From Cupriavidus plantarum (GTDB lineage: Bacteria; Pseudomonadota; Gammaproteobacteria; Burkholderiales; Burkholderiaceae), in contig NZ_CAJPUX010000001.1 in assembly GCF_905397285.1 (NCBI RefSeq), forward strand, positions 496,001 through 560,000: DNA of 64,000 nucleotides, written 5' to 3'. Both the position numbers and the translations under genes were made by a program. Below the pieces are notes generated by a model. That model saw nothing but the letters and a program-made list of their open reading frames with translations. It was not told the DNA's origin and did no database searches. Shown piece by piece: positions 18,224 through 26,938 of this stretch; position 1 is the stretch's first letter; each line of letters begins with the position of its first letter.

Positions 18224-19776
18224 GCACGACGATCTTCGTACCGCGCGATTCGACCGCGCTGGCACTCGGTGCCGACGAGGTGGCCGAGGCCATCGCACGT
18301 GAAGCCGCGGCGCGCGGCGCCGATGTGCGCATCGTGCGCAACGGCTCGCGTGGCATGTTCTGGCTCGAGCCGCTCGTCGAGGTAAAGACCGACGGCGGCC
18401 GTATCGGCTACGGCCCCGTATCCGCAGACGACGTCGCCGCGCTGTTCGATGCGGGCCTGCTGACGGGCGCCGCGCATGCACTGTCCATCGGCGTGGTCGA
18501 CGAGCATCCGTTCCTGAAGAAGCAGGAGCGCCTGACCTTCGCGCGCGTCGGCATCACCGACCCGGTCTCCCTCGAGGACTACATCGCGCACGAAGGCTAT
18601 GCGGGCCTGACGCGCGCGCTGTCGCTGCAACCGGCGCAGATCGTGCAGGAAGTGCTCGACTCTGGCCTGCGCGGTCGCGGCGGCGCCGCGTTCCCGACCG
18701 GCATCAAGTGGAAGACCGTGCTGGCCGCGCAGTCGCCGGTCAAGTACATCGTCTGCAATGCCGACGAAGGCGACTCGGGCACGTTCTCGGACCGCATGGT
18801 CATGGAAGACGATCCGTTCATGCTGATCGAGGGCATGACGATCGCGGGCCTCGCCGTCGGGGCCGAGCAGGGCTACATCTACACGCGTTCGGAATATCCG
18901 CACGCGATCGCCGCCACCGAGGAAGCGATCCGCATCGCCAACGCGGCAGGCTGGCTAGGCGACAACATTCGCGGCAGCGGCCGCTGTTTCCACCTGGAGG
19001 TGCGCAAGGGCGCCGGCGCGTATGTGTGTGGCGAGGAGACGGCGCTGCTGGAGAGCCTCGAGGGCCGCCGCGGCGTGGTGCGCGCGAAGCCGCCGCTCCC
19101 GGCGCTCGAAGGGTTGTTTGGCCAGCCCACGGTCATCAACAACGTGATCTCGCTCGCGACGGTGCCCATCATCCTCGCGCGCGGTGCGGCGTACTACAAG
19201 GACTTCGGCATGGGCCGCTCGCGCGGCACGCTGCCGTTCCAGCTGGCCGGGAACATCCTGCAGGGCGGCCTCGTCGAGAAGGCTTTCGGTATTACGCTGC
19301 GCGAGCTGCTCGTTGACTACGGCGGCGGCACGCGGTCGGGTCGTGCGATTCGCGCTGTGCAGGTGGGCGGGCCACTCGGCGCGTATCTGCCCGAGTCGCG
19401 CTTCGACGTGCCGCTCGATTATGAAGCGTATGCGGCGTTCGGTGCGGTGGTCGGCCACGGCGGCATCGTCGTGTTCGACGAGACCGTCGATATGGCGAAG
19501 CAGGCGCGCTATGCGATGGAGTTCTGCGCCATCGAATCGTGCGGCAAGTGCACGCCGTGCCGGATCGGTTCCACGCGCGGCGTGGAGGTGATGGACCGCA
19601 TCCTGCAGGGCGATCAGCCGGTGAAGCACGTCGCGCTGGTCCGCGACCTGTGCGACACGATGCTCAACGGTTCGCTCTGTGCGATGGGCGGCATGACACC
19701 GTACCCGGTGCTGTCCGCATTGAACGAATTCCCGGAGGACTTCGGCCTGTCGCCGAAGCCCGCACGCGCGGCGTAG
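18220..19776 (+). CDS. fdsB: NAD-dependent formate dehydrogenase beta subunit
   Basis: A NuoF-like flavoprotein that binds FMN and NAD and carries one [4Fe-4S] cluster. The 518-residue product has an N-terminal thioredoxin-like extension (about 1-110), then the FMN/NAD motif GLRGRGGAAFPTGIKWK (about 149-165), the CGEETALLESLEG segment and the cluster motif ESCGKCTPCRIG, with the fourth Cys in GSLCAMGG. It transfers hydride from the reduced flavin to NAD. Part of the fdsGBAD operon. Confidence 0.96.
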   Translation: MSTTIFVPRDSTALALGADEVAEAIAREAAARGADVRIVRNGSRGMFWLEPLVEVKTDGGRIGYGPVSADDVAALFDAGLLTGAAHALSIGVVDEHPFLKKQERLTFARVGITDPVSLEDYIAHEGYAGLTRALSLQPAQIVQEVLDSGLRGRGGAAFPTGIKWKTVLAAQSPVKYIVCNADEGDSGTFSDRMVMEDDPFMLIEGMTIAGLAVGAEQGYIYTRSEYPHAIAATEEAIRIANAAGWLGDNIRGSGRCFHLEVRKGAGAYVCGEETALLESLEGRRGVVRAKPPLPALEGLFGQPTVINNVISLATVPIILARGAAYYKDFGMGRSRGTLPFQLAGNILQGGLVEKAFGITLRELLVDYGGGTRSGRAIRAVQVGGPLGAYLPESRFDVPLDYEAYAAFGAVVGHGGIVVFDETVDMAKQARYAMEFCAIESCGKCTPCRIGSTRGVEVMDRILQGDQPVKHVALVRDLCDTMLNGSLCAMGGMTPYPVLSALNEFPEDFGLSPKPARAA

Positions 19777-19827
19777 CCATCGTTCCCTCGCGCCCATCCC
19801 ACAAAACATAAGATCGGGAGACATCCC

Positions 19828-22707
19828 TTGAACGCTCGAAACGAACTCGATTACGGTACGCCGGCCAGCGAATCGGACGTACAGGTCACGCTGGAGATCG
19901 ATGGCGTGACCGTGACCGTGCCCGCCGGCACGTCGGTCATGCGCGCCTCCGCGGAAGCAGGCATCGGCGTGCCGAAGCTGTGCGCGACGGACTCGCTCAA
20001 GTCGTTCGGCTCGTGCCGCCTGTGCCTCGTCGAGATCGAGGGCCGCCGTGGCTACCCGGCCTCGTGCACGACGCCGGTGGAGCCGGGCATGAAGGTGCGC
20101 ACGCAGAGCGACAAGCTCGGCGACCTGCGCCGCGGCGTGATGGAACTCTATATCTCCGATCACCCGCTCGACTGCCTGACCTGCCCGACGAACGGCAACT
20201 GCGAACTGCAGGACATGGCCGGCGCGGTGGGCCTGCGCGAAGTGCGCTACAACGACGGCCATACCAATACGCCGGCGATCGCCACGCACACGCACATGGA
20301 GAAGGACGAGTCGAACCCCTACTTCACGTACGACCCTTCCAAGTGCATCGTCTGCAATCGCTGCGTGCGCGCGTGCGAGGAAACGCAGGGCACGTTCGCG
20401 CTGACGATCACGGGCCGCGGCTTCGAGTCGCGCGTGGCGGCGGGCACGAGCCAGCCGTTCATGGAGTCGGACTGCGTGTCCTGCGGCGCCTGCGTGCAGG
20501 CCTGCCCGACCGCGACGCTGACCGAGAAGAGCGTGATCCAGCTGGGCCAGCCGTCGCACGACAAGGTGACCACGTGCGCGTACTGCGGCGTGGGGTGCTC
20601 GTTCAAGGCCGAGATGAAGGGCAACGAGGTCGTGCGCATGGTGCCGTACAAGGACGGCCAGGCGAACGAAGGTCACGCCTGCGTGAAGGGCCGCTTCGCA
20701 TGGGGCTACGCCACGCACAAGGACCGCATCCTCAAGCCGATGATTCGCGCGAAGATCACCGATCCATGGCGCGAAGTGTCGTGGGAAGAGGCGATCGGCT
20801 ATGCCGCGTCGGAGTTCAAGCGCATCCAGGCCAAGCATGGCCGCGACTCGATCGGCGGCATCGTGTCGTCGCGCTGCACGAACGAGGAAGACTACCTCGT
20901 CCAGAAGCTGGTGCGCGCGGCGTTCGGCAACAACAACGTGGACACGTGCGCGCGCGTGTGCCACTCGCCGACCGGCTACGGCCTCAAGACCACGCTGGGC
21001 GAATCCGCAGGCACGCAGACGTTCCGCTCGGTCGCCAAGTCCGACGTCATCATGGTGATCGGCGCGAACCCGACCGACGGCCATCCGGTGTTCGCCTCGC
21101 GCATGAAGCGCCGCCTGCGTGAAGGCGCGAAGCTGATCGTCGTCGATCCGCGCCGCATCGACCTCGTGAGCTCGCCGCATATCCGCGCGGACTACCACCT
21201 GCAGCTGCGTCCGGGCACCAACGTCGCGGTGGTCACGTCGCTCGCGCACGTGATCGTGACGGAAGGCCTGCTGGCGGAGCAGTTCATCGCCGAGCGCTGC
21301 GAGGACGTGGCCTTCCAGCAGTGGCGCGATTTCGTGTCGCTGCCGGAGAACTCGCCGGAGGCCATGGAAGCCGTGACGGGCGTGCCGGCCGACCAGATGC
21401 GCGGCGCCGCGCGCCTGTATGCGACCGGTGGCAACGCCGCCATCTACTATGGCCTCGGCGTGACCGAGCATGCGCAGGGTTCGACGACCGTGATGGGCAT
21501 CGCCAACCTCGCGATGGCCACCGGCAACATCGGCCGCGAAGGCGTGGGCGTGAACCCGCTGCGTGGCCAGAACAACGTGCAGGGTTCGTGCGACATGGGT
21601 TCGTTCCCGCACGAGCTGCCGGGCTATCGCCACGTGTCGGACACCACCACGCGCAACCTGTTCGAGGCCGCGTGGGGCGTCGAGATCAATCCGGAACCGG
21701 GCCTGCGCATCCCGAACATGTTCGATGCGGCGCTGACGGGCAGCTTCATGGGCCTGTATTGCCAGGGCGAAGACATCGTCCAGTCGGACCCGAACACGCA
21801 GCACGTGGCCGAGGCGCTGTCGTCGATGGAGTGCATCGTCGTGCAGGACATCTTCCTGAACGAAACCGCCAAATACGCGCACGTGTTCCTGCCGGGTTCG
21901 ACGTTCCTGGAGAAGGACGGCACGTTCACCAACGCCGAGCGCCGCATCTCCCGCGTGCGCAAGGTCATGCCGCCGAAGGGCGGGTACGCGGACTGGGAGG
22001 CGACGATCCTGCTGTCGAACGCGCTCGGCTATCCGATGGATTACAAGGACCCCTCGGAGATCATGGACGAGATCGCGCGCCTGACGCCGACGTTCTCGGG
22101 CGTGAGCTACGCCAAGCTCGACAAGCTCGGCAGCATCCAGTGGCCTTGCAACGACGAGGCGCCGACCGGTACGCCGATCATGCACGTCGATGGCTTCGTC
22201 CGTGGCAAGGGCAAGTTCATCATCACGAAGTACGTGGCGACCGATGAGAAGGTGAACCGCAAGTTCCCGCTGATCCTGACCACGGGCCGCATCCTGTCGC
22301 AGTACAACGTCGGCGCGCAGACGCGGCGCACGCACAACGTGCACTGGCACGACGAAGACCGCCTGGAGATCCATGCACACGATGCCGAGGAGCGCGGCAT
22401 CAAGGACGGCGACTGGGTCGGCGTACAGAGTCGCGCGGGCGAGACGGTGCTGCGCGCGATCGTCAGCGACCGCATGCAGCCGGGCGTGGTCTACACGACG
22501 TTCCACTTCCCCGAGTCGGGCGCCAACGTGATTACCACCGACAACTCGGACTGGGCGACGAACTGCCCCGAGTACAAGGTGACGGCGGTGCAGGTGATGC
22601 CGGTCGCGCAGCCCTCCACGTGGCAGCGGAACTATCAGGACTTCAACGACCAGCAGCTCGCGCTGCTGCGCGCGGCAACCGAGCCTAACCCGGCTTCCGC
22701 GGAGTAA
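19828..22707 (+). CDS. fdsA: NAD-dependent formate dehydrogenase alpha (catalytic) subunit
   Basis: The 959-residue catalytic subunit oxidises formate to CO2 at a Mo-bis-MGD centre. Order: N-terminal [2Fe-2S] domain (CRLCLVEIEG), NuoG-like His-ligated cluster (HPLDCLTCPTNGNC), two ferredoxin-type [4Fe-4S] motifs (CIVCNRCVRAC and CVSCGACVQAC), the proximal cluster motif (CAYCGVGC) and the molybdopterin oxidoreductase domain with a C-terminal MoCo-dinucleotide-binding domain. The Mo ligand is C378, a TGC codon followed by H379, so this is a cysteine and not selenocysteine enzyme. The start codon is TTG (19828-19830), with GGGAG 7 bases upstream. Confidence 0.97.
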   Translation: MNARNELDYGTPASESDVQVTLEIDGVTVTVPAGTSVMRASAEAGIGVPKLCATDSLKSFGSCRLCLVEIEGRRGYPASCTTPVEPGMKVRTQSDKLGDLRRGVMELYISDHPLDCLTCPTNGNCELQDMAGAVGLREVRYNDGHTNTPAIATHTHMEKDESNPYFTYDPSKCIVCNRCVRACEETQGTFALTITGRGFESRVAAGTSQPFMESDCVSCGACVQACPTATLTEKSVIQLGQPSHDKVTTCAYCGVGCSFKAEMKGNEVVRMVPYKDGQANEGHACVKGRFAWGYATHKDRILKPMIRAKITDPWREVSWEEAIGYAASEFKRIQAKHGRDSIGGIVSSRCTNEEDYLVQKLVRAAFGNNNVDTCARVCHSPTGYGLKTTLGESAGTQTFRSVAKSDVIMVIGANPTDGHPVFASRMKRRLREGAKLIVVDPRRIDLVSSPHIRADYHLQLRPGTNVAVVTSLAHVIVTEGLLAEQFIAERCEDVAFQQWRDFVSLPENSPEAMEAVTGVPADQMRGAARLYATGGNAAIYYGLGVTEHAQGSTTVMGIANLAMATGNIGREGVGVNPLRGQNNVQGSCDMGSFPHELPGYRHVSDTTTRNLFEAAWGVEINPEPGLRIPNMFDAALTGSFMGLYCQGEDIVQSDPNTQHVAEALSSMECIVVQDIFLNETAKYAHVFLPGSTFLEKDGTFTNAERRISRVRKVMPPKGGYADWEATILLSNALGYPMDYKDPSEIMDEIARLTPTFSGVSYAKLDKLGSIQWPCNDEAPTGTPIMHVDGFVRGKGKFIITKYVATDEKVNRKFPLILTTGRILSQYNVGAQTRRTHNVHWHDEDRLEIHAHDAEERGIKDGDWVGVQSRAGETVLRAIVSDRMQPGVVYTTFHFPESGANVITTDNSDWATNCPEYKVTAVQVMPVAQPSTWQRNYQDFNDQQLALLRAATEPNPASAE

Positions 22708-22712
22708 CGGCC

Positions 22713-22976
22713 ATGCATATCGAGAACCTCATCAAGATGGCCAACCAGATCGGCGGCTTCTTCGAGGCGATGCCCGATCGCGCAGAAGCGCTCACGGATA
22801 TCGCGAGCCATATCAAGCGATTCTGGGAGCCGCGCATGCGGCGCGCGCTGCTGGCCCACGTCGACGCGACGGCGGGCGGGGAAGGGCTGGACCCGATCGT
22901 GCGCGAGGCCATCGCCACGCATCGGGCGAAGCTCGAGGTCGCCCCTGCGCCCGCGCCCGTGAGCGTGACATCCTGA
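22713..22976 (+). CDS. fdsD: NAD-dependent formate dehydrogenase delta subunit
   Basis: An 87-residue helical protein matching FdsD: it starts IENLIKMANQIGGFFEAMP and ends with a short Ala/Pro-rich tail. In the family this small subunit is needed for stable assembly; its exact role is unclear. It begins only 5 bases after the fdsA stop. In the well-known Cupriavidus necator operon, an FdhD-type gene (fdsC) lies between fdsA and fdsD; it is absent here. The stop is 4 bases from the convergent mgtC end. Confidence 0.9.
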   Translation: MHIENLIKMANQIGGFFEAMPDRAEALTDIASHIKRFWEPRMRRALLAHVDATAGGEGLDPIVREAIATHRAKLEVAPAPAPVSVTS

Positions 22977-22980
22977 CCGC

Positions 22981-23502
22981 CTATTTCTTGAACGCGTAGA
23001 GCAGCTGCAGGATCACCAGGCTGAACACCGTCGCGACCACGGCCGTCATCTCGCGGCCGAGGCCGCAGGAGACGCCGATGGCCGCGACGGTCCAGATGCT
23101 TGCCGCGGTGGTGAGTCCGCGGATGTCGCTTTCGTCCGCTTCCCCATCGCTTCGCTCGCTCGACTTGTTCTTGCCGGCCTGCTTGATGATGGCCCCGGCG
23201 CCGAGGAAGCCGATGCCGGCGGTGAGGCCCTGCAGCACGCGGCTCATGTCGGCGAGCGGCACGCCCGCCTGGAGCGGCACCACGACGAACAGCGCCGACC
23301 CCAGCGCGACCATCATGTGCGTGCGCAGCCCCGCCGCCTTGCCGGCAGCCTCGCGTTCCCAGCCGATCAGGCCGCCGAGCACGACCGCGAGCGTCAGCCG
23401 CACCAGCAGGCGCGTGAACTCCTTGAGGTTCGGCACATCGGCGAATTCCGCCCGGATGGTGCCGTAGATATCACTCCACGCCGCACCCCACACACCTTCC
23501 AT
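22981..23502 (-). CDS. MgtC/SapB-family membrane protein
   Basis: A 173-residue inner-membrane protein with the family signature GGLIGWEREAAGKAAGLRTHMMVALGSALF (two stretches, about residues 39-68) and GFLGAGAII near residue 98, ending with several hydrophobic helices. Some members relate to Mg limitation or virulence; function here is not predictable. Unusually, a charged insert (KNKSSERSDGEADESD, about residues 110-126) interrupts the usual short loop before RGLTTAASIW. Confidence 0.9.
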   Translation of the reverse strand: MEGVWGAAWSDIYGTIRAEFADVPNLKEFTRLLVRLTLAVVLGGLIGWEREAAGKAAGLRTHMMVALGSALFVVVPLQAGVPLADMSRVLQGLTAGIGFLGAGAIIKQAGKNKSSERSDGEADESDIRGLTTAASIWTVAAIGVSCGLGREMTAVVATVFSLVILQLLYAFKK

Positions 23503-23609
23503 GATGGCTCTCCACGGTTGCGATGCGAGACGCTATCATGCCGCGATGATCGCGCACAGTCGGACGCGCGCTGACATGGCGCGCACCGGCATGGCGCGCG
23601 AAGGTGGGT

Positions 23610-24314
23610 TCAGCGCAGCCGCAGCGGTTCGAGCAGCGCGGCGTCGTACTGGCTGCGCGTGATGCGGCCGAGCTCCAGCATGCGTAGCAGGATATAGCTC
23701 TGGCGCTGCCGCGCCCGGCGCGGATTGACCACCGGATTGTTGGCGGAGGGCGCCTTCGGCAGCCCCGCGAGCATCGCGCATTCGGCCAGCGTGAGGTCGG
23801 CCACGGGCTTCCCGAAATAAGTCTCGGCCGCTTCGCCGAAGCCGTAGGCGCCCTGACCCAGGTAGATCTTGTTCAGATAGAGCTCGAGGATCTCGTCCTT
23901 GCTCATCGCGCTTTCGATGCGATAGGCGAGCAGCGCCTCGTAGAGCTTGCGCGTGTAGGTCTTCTGGCGCGACAGGAAGAAGTTGCGCGCGACCTGCATC
24001 GTGATCGTCGACGCGCCTTGCGACAGATCGTCGGAGAGATTGGCGATGCCGGCGCGTATCACACCCACATAGTCGATGCCATCGTGGATGTAGAAGCGAT
24101 CGTCCTCGATGGCCACCACTGCCTCGGGCAGCGTCCGCGGAAACTGCGCGAGCGGCACGTATCCCGGCGAGGCGCGGAACGCGGTCAGCGCGTCGAGCGA
24201 CGGCAACTGGCGGCTGGCCATGATCACGGTGAACGCGACGAGCAGCGCCGCGCCGACGATGGCGAGCAGCACAAACTTGACGAAGGCGGACCAGAGACGT
24301 TGCATGGGCCGCAT
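23610..24314 (-). CDS. Stand-alone GT51 peptidoglycan transglycosylase, PBP1a-like
   Basis: A 234-residue protein with one N-terminal membrane helix (about residues 10-33) followed by a single GT51 transglycosylase domain. Key residues are visible: the catalytic Glu in AIEDDRFYIHDGID (about 68-81), the QGASTITMQ motif and the KIYLGQGAYGF segment. The sequence is closer to the first domain of class A PBPs (PBP1a) than to typical MtgA, but no transpeptidase domain follows; the gene stops after about 190 residues of the domain. It would polymerise lipid II in the periplasm. Likely intact and not a truncated gene, since the C-terminus ends after a complete domain. Confidence 0.85.
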   Translation of the reverse strand: MRPMQRLWSAFVKFVLLAIVGAALLVAFTVIMASRQLPSLDALTAFRASPGYVPLAQFPRTLPEAVVAIEDDRFYIHDGIDYVGVIRAGIANLSDDLSQGASTITMQVARNFFLSRQKTYTRKLYEALLAYRIESAMSKDEILELYLNKIYLGQGAYGFGEAAETYFGKPVADLTLAECAMLAGLPKAPSANNPVVNPRRARQRQSYILLRMLELGRITRSQYDAALLEPLRLR

Positions 24315-24362
24315 TTTGCCATGGCTTTGAATGGCCGCCGCCGGCCCGCCCCGGCGGGCATG

Positions 24363-25412
24363 CTATGGGCGCGGTGTCTCCACGCCGACCGCGCGAGCCA
24401 GCGCGTCGAGGTTGCGCCAGATGCGGTCGTCGATCGCGATGTGCGTGGCCGCCGCGGCGCGGCATGAGGCTTCGTACTCGCCGGGATACTGCACGCGATC
24501 GAAACCCGGCGCGGTGGGGGTGGCCTGCAGGTACTCGATGAACGATTCCACCTCCGCGCTTTGCCAGGGCAGTCCGAGATCGAGCTCCGGGTTCAGCAGC
24601 ACCGCGAACAGATTGTTCGTGGCGACACCGCCCGGCGGCGGATCGGGACGAATCGTGCCGCCGCCGGACAGCACGCCAGCCAGCAGTTCCGCCACGACGC
24701 CGAGCGCGTAGCCCTTGTGGCCGCCGAACGGCAGCAGCGCGCCGGGCGGGTCCTGGAACATCACGCTGGCGTCGGTGGTCGGGTTGCCGTCCGCATCAAT
24801 GATGCTGCGCTCTGGCGCGGGTTCTCCCTTCTCCGCGAGCACGCGCGCCTTGTTGAGCGCGATCGCGCTGGTGGCGATATCCAGCACGAGGGGCGGGCGG
24901 CCATTCGGCATCGGGCCCGCAAAGCACAGCGGATTCGTCGTCAGGCGCGCGACGCGTCCGCCGAACGGCGCAACCATCGGCGCGCGGTTGATCACGTTGG
25001 TAAAGCTCAGCAGCACGCAGCCCGCGGCGGCCACCATCTCGCCATAGTGGCCCATGCGGCCGAGGTGGTGCGATTGCCGCAGCGTGACGATGCAGTGGCC
25101 ATGCTCGCGTACGCGCGCGATGGCGGCGTCCATGACGACCTTGCCGACGTGCTGGCCAAAGCCACCGTGGCCATCGAACACCATCAGCGTGCCGCGGTCC
25201 ATCACGCATTCGGCGCGGCCCGCCGCATTGACGGTCTGGGTCTGGAGCGCGGTGCGGTAGCTCGGCAGGATGGACAGGCCGTGACTGGCGTAGCCGCAGC
25301 GGTCCGATTCGACGAGATGAAGCGCGACGTCGCCGGCGATGTCGGCGGGGACGGATTGCGCGACGAGGATGTCGCGGGCGAAGCGTTGCGCGGTGTCGAG
25401 TGAGATCTGCAT
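24363..25412 (-). CDS. Malate/L-lactate dehydrogenase-type (LDH2) oxidoreductase
   Basis: A 349-residue NAD(P)-dependent oxidoreductase of the LDH2/YlbC/YiaK/DpkA family. Visible conserved segments are GYASHGLSILPSY (about residues 36-48), the SHHLGRMGHYGEMVA region and the DIATSAIALNKARV region. Family members reduce malate, ureidoglycolate, 2,3-diketogulonate or imino acids; the substrate cannot be chosen here. It lies divergently beside modE with 109 bases between starts. Confidence 0.88.
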   Translation of the reverse strand: MQISLDTAQRFARDILVAQSVPADIAGDVALHLVESDRCGYASHGLSILPSYRTALQTQTVNAAGRAECVMDRGTLMVFDGHGGFGQHVGKVVMDAAIARVREHGHCIVTLRQSHHLGRMGHYGEMVAAAGCVLLSFTNVINRAPMVAPFGGRVARLTTNPLCFAGPMPNGRPPLVLDIATSAIALNKARVLAEKGEPAPERSIIDADGNPTTDASVMFQDPPGALLPFGGHKGYALGVVAELLAGVLSGGGTIRPDPPPGGVATNNLFAVLLNPELDLGLPWQSAEVESFIEYLQATPTAPGFDRVQYPGEYEASCRAAAATHIAIDDRIWRNLDALARAVGVETPRP

Positions 25413-25521
25413 CGGGGCCCTCCCGTCGTGGGTGCGCTTCCATTATGGAAAGCAGGGCGGCGCATGCCAAGCCGCGCTACCATCGCGGCTATAGAGCGAC
25501 AACTTTTTACAGGCAGGAACG

Positions 25522-26385
25522 ATGCTGGAACTCGAAGGCGCAATCTGGTTTCGGGCCGGGGCTCGCGAGTGGGGCGGCAAGGACCGCATCGCGCTGCTGG
25601 CGGCGATCGGCGAGCACGGCTCGATCACCGCGGCGGCGCGGGCGGTCGGGCTCAGCTACAAGGCGGCCTGGGATGCGATCGACGCGATGAACAACAGCGC
25701 GGGGGAAGCGCTCGTGGCGCGGGCCGCGGGTGGCAAGGGCGGTGGCGGCACGCAGTTGACCGAGCGCGCGCAGCAGCTGATTCGCACGTATCGCACGCTG
25801 GAGGCGGAGCATCGGCGGTTCGTCGCGTGGCTCGGCACGCAGGCCAATGCGGCCACCGCTGGCGGCGGCGCGTCTACGAGCAGCGACATCGCCAGCAACC
25901 TCTCCAGCGACCTCCCCAGCGACCTCGCCACTGACCTCGGCCTCATGCGCCGCTTCACGGTGCGCACGAGCGCGCGCAACAAGCTGTTCGGCAGGGTCGA
26001 GGCCGTGCGCAGGGGCGCGGTCAATGACGAGGTCACGCTGCGACTGCCGGGCGGCCAGCGGATTGTCGCGACCATCACGCGCGAGAGCACGGAAACGCTC
26101 GAACTCGCACCGGGCGTGGAAGCGTTCGCGCTGATCAAGGCGTCATCGGTGCTGATCGGCGCCGAAGACGTCGGCGGTCAGTTGTCCGCCAGCAATCAGC
26201 TGCCCGGGCACGTGGCGCGCGTGGTGGACGGCGCGGTCAACGCCGAAATCGTGCTGCAACTCGACGGTGGCGGCACGATCGCGGCGATCGTTCCCCACAC
26301 GGCCATCGCCGACCTCTCGCTCGTGGAAGGCACGCGCGCCATTGCCATTTTCAAGGCATCGAGCGTGATCGTCGGCACGCTGTAG
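25522..26385 (+). CDS. modE: Molybdate-responsive transcriptional regulator ModE
   Basis: A 287-residue ModE-type protein: an N-terminal winged HTH (about residues 20-95, IGEHGSITAAARAVGLSYKAAWDAID) and two tandem TOBE/MOP molybdate-binding domains (about 150-215 and 222-285, each starting with a S-x-R/G-N-x-L segment). Between them lies a Ser/Asp-rich stretch with repeated SNLSSDLPSDLATDL-like residues. With molybdate bound it represses molybdate uptake and may control molybdoenzyme genes; a ModE box is visible upstream of modA. It precedes a CYTH gene and then convergent modABC. Confidence 0.94.
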   Translation: MLELEGAIWFRAGAREWGGKDRIALLAAIGEHGSITAAARAVGLSYKAAWDAIDAMNNSAGEALVARAAGGKGGGGTQLTERAQQLIRTYRTLEAEHRRFVAWLGTQANAATAGGGASTSSDIASNLSSDLPSDLATDLGLMRRFTVRTSARNKLFGRVEAVRRGAVNDEVTLRLPGGQRIVATITRESTETLELAPGVEAFALIKASSVLIGAEDVGGQLSASNQLPGHVARVVDGAVNAEIVLQLDGGGTIAAIVPHTAIADLSLVEGTRAIAIFKASSVIVGTL

Positions 26386-26418
26386 AATGCGCGGCTCTCT
26401 TGCCTGAGGAGTGCACGC

Positions 26419-26934
26419 ATGGCCCGCAATATCGAGATCAAGGCCCGTATCGACAGCATCGACGCCGTGGCGCCGCGCGCGGCGGCTCTCGCGCAGCACG
26501 GTCCCGAACGCATCGAGCAGGACGACACATTCTTCCCTTGCCGGAACGGACGCCTGAAGCTGCGCGCGTTCGACGCATCGCGCGGCGAACTCATCTTCTA
26601 CGCGCGTCCCGATCAGACAGGGCCGAAGGAAAGCTTCTACATCCTCTCGCCGACCTCGTCCCCCGACACGCTACGCGCCGCGCTGGCGGCCGCGCATGGA
26701 GAGGGCGGCCGCGTGCGGAAGGTCCGCACGCTGTTCCTCGTCGGCCGCACACGCGTACACCTCGACCGCGTCGAGGGACTCGGCGATTTTCTCGAATTGG
26801 AAGTCGTGCTGGCGGACGATGAGCCCGCCGAGACGGGCGTGGCCGAGGCGCATGCGCTGATGGACGCGCTGGGCGTCGATCGCGCCAGGCTCATCGACGG
26901 CGCGTACGTCGACCTGTTGAACGGAAACCCCTGA
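26419..26934 (+). CDS. CYTH-domain protein, class IV adenylate cyclase-like
   Basis: A 171-residue protein with the CYTH signature EIKAR near the N-terminus (about residues 6-10), then DTFFPCRNGRLKLRAF and the VHLDRVEGLGDFLELEVVL segment, typical of CyaB/class IV adenylate cyclase or thiamine-triphosphatase-like members. The activity could be cyclase, triphosphatase or another triphosphate tunnel reaction. It starts 33 bases after modE and probably shares its transcript. The stop is 4 bases from the convergent modC stop. I see no direct link to molybdenum. Confidence 0.85.
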   Translation: MARNIEIKARIDSIDAVAPRAAALAQHGPERIEQDDTFFPCRNGRLKLRAFDASRGELIFYARPDQTGPKESFYILSPTSSPDTLRAALAAAHGEGGRVRKVRTLFLVGRTRVHLDRVEGLGDFLELEVVLADDEPAETGVAEAHALMDALGVDRARLIDGAYVDLLNGNP

Positions 26935-26938
26935 CCGC

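Noticed and set aside
20941..20970. Selenocysteine formate dehydrogenase
   Set aside because: The metal-ligand codon is TGC (C378), not TGA, and no SECIS-like structure is needed.
18955..22506. 1183-codon open frame on the minus strand
   Set aside because: It is antisense to fdsB and fdsA, has low-complexity His/Arg/Ala composition, and is the expected product of third-position GC bias. The plus-strand genes have clear family motifs.
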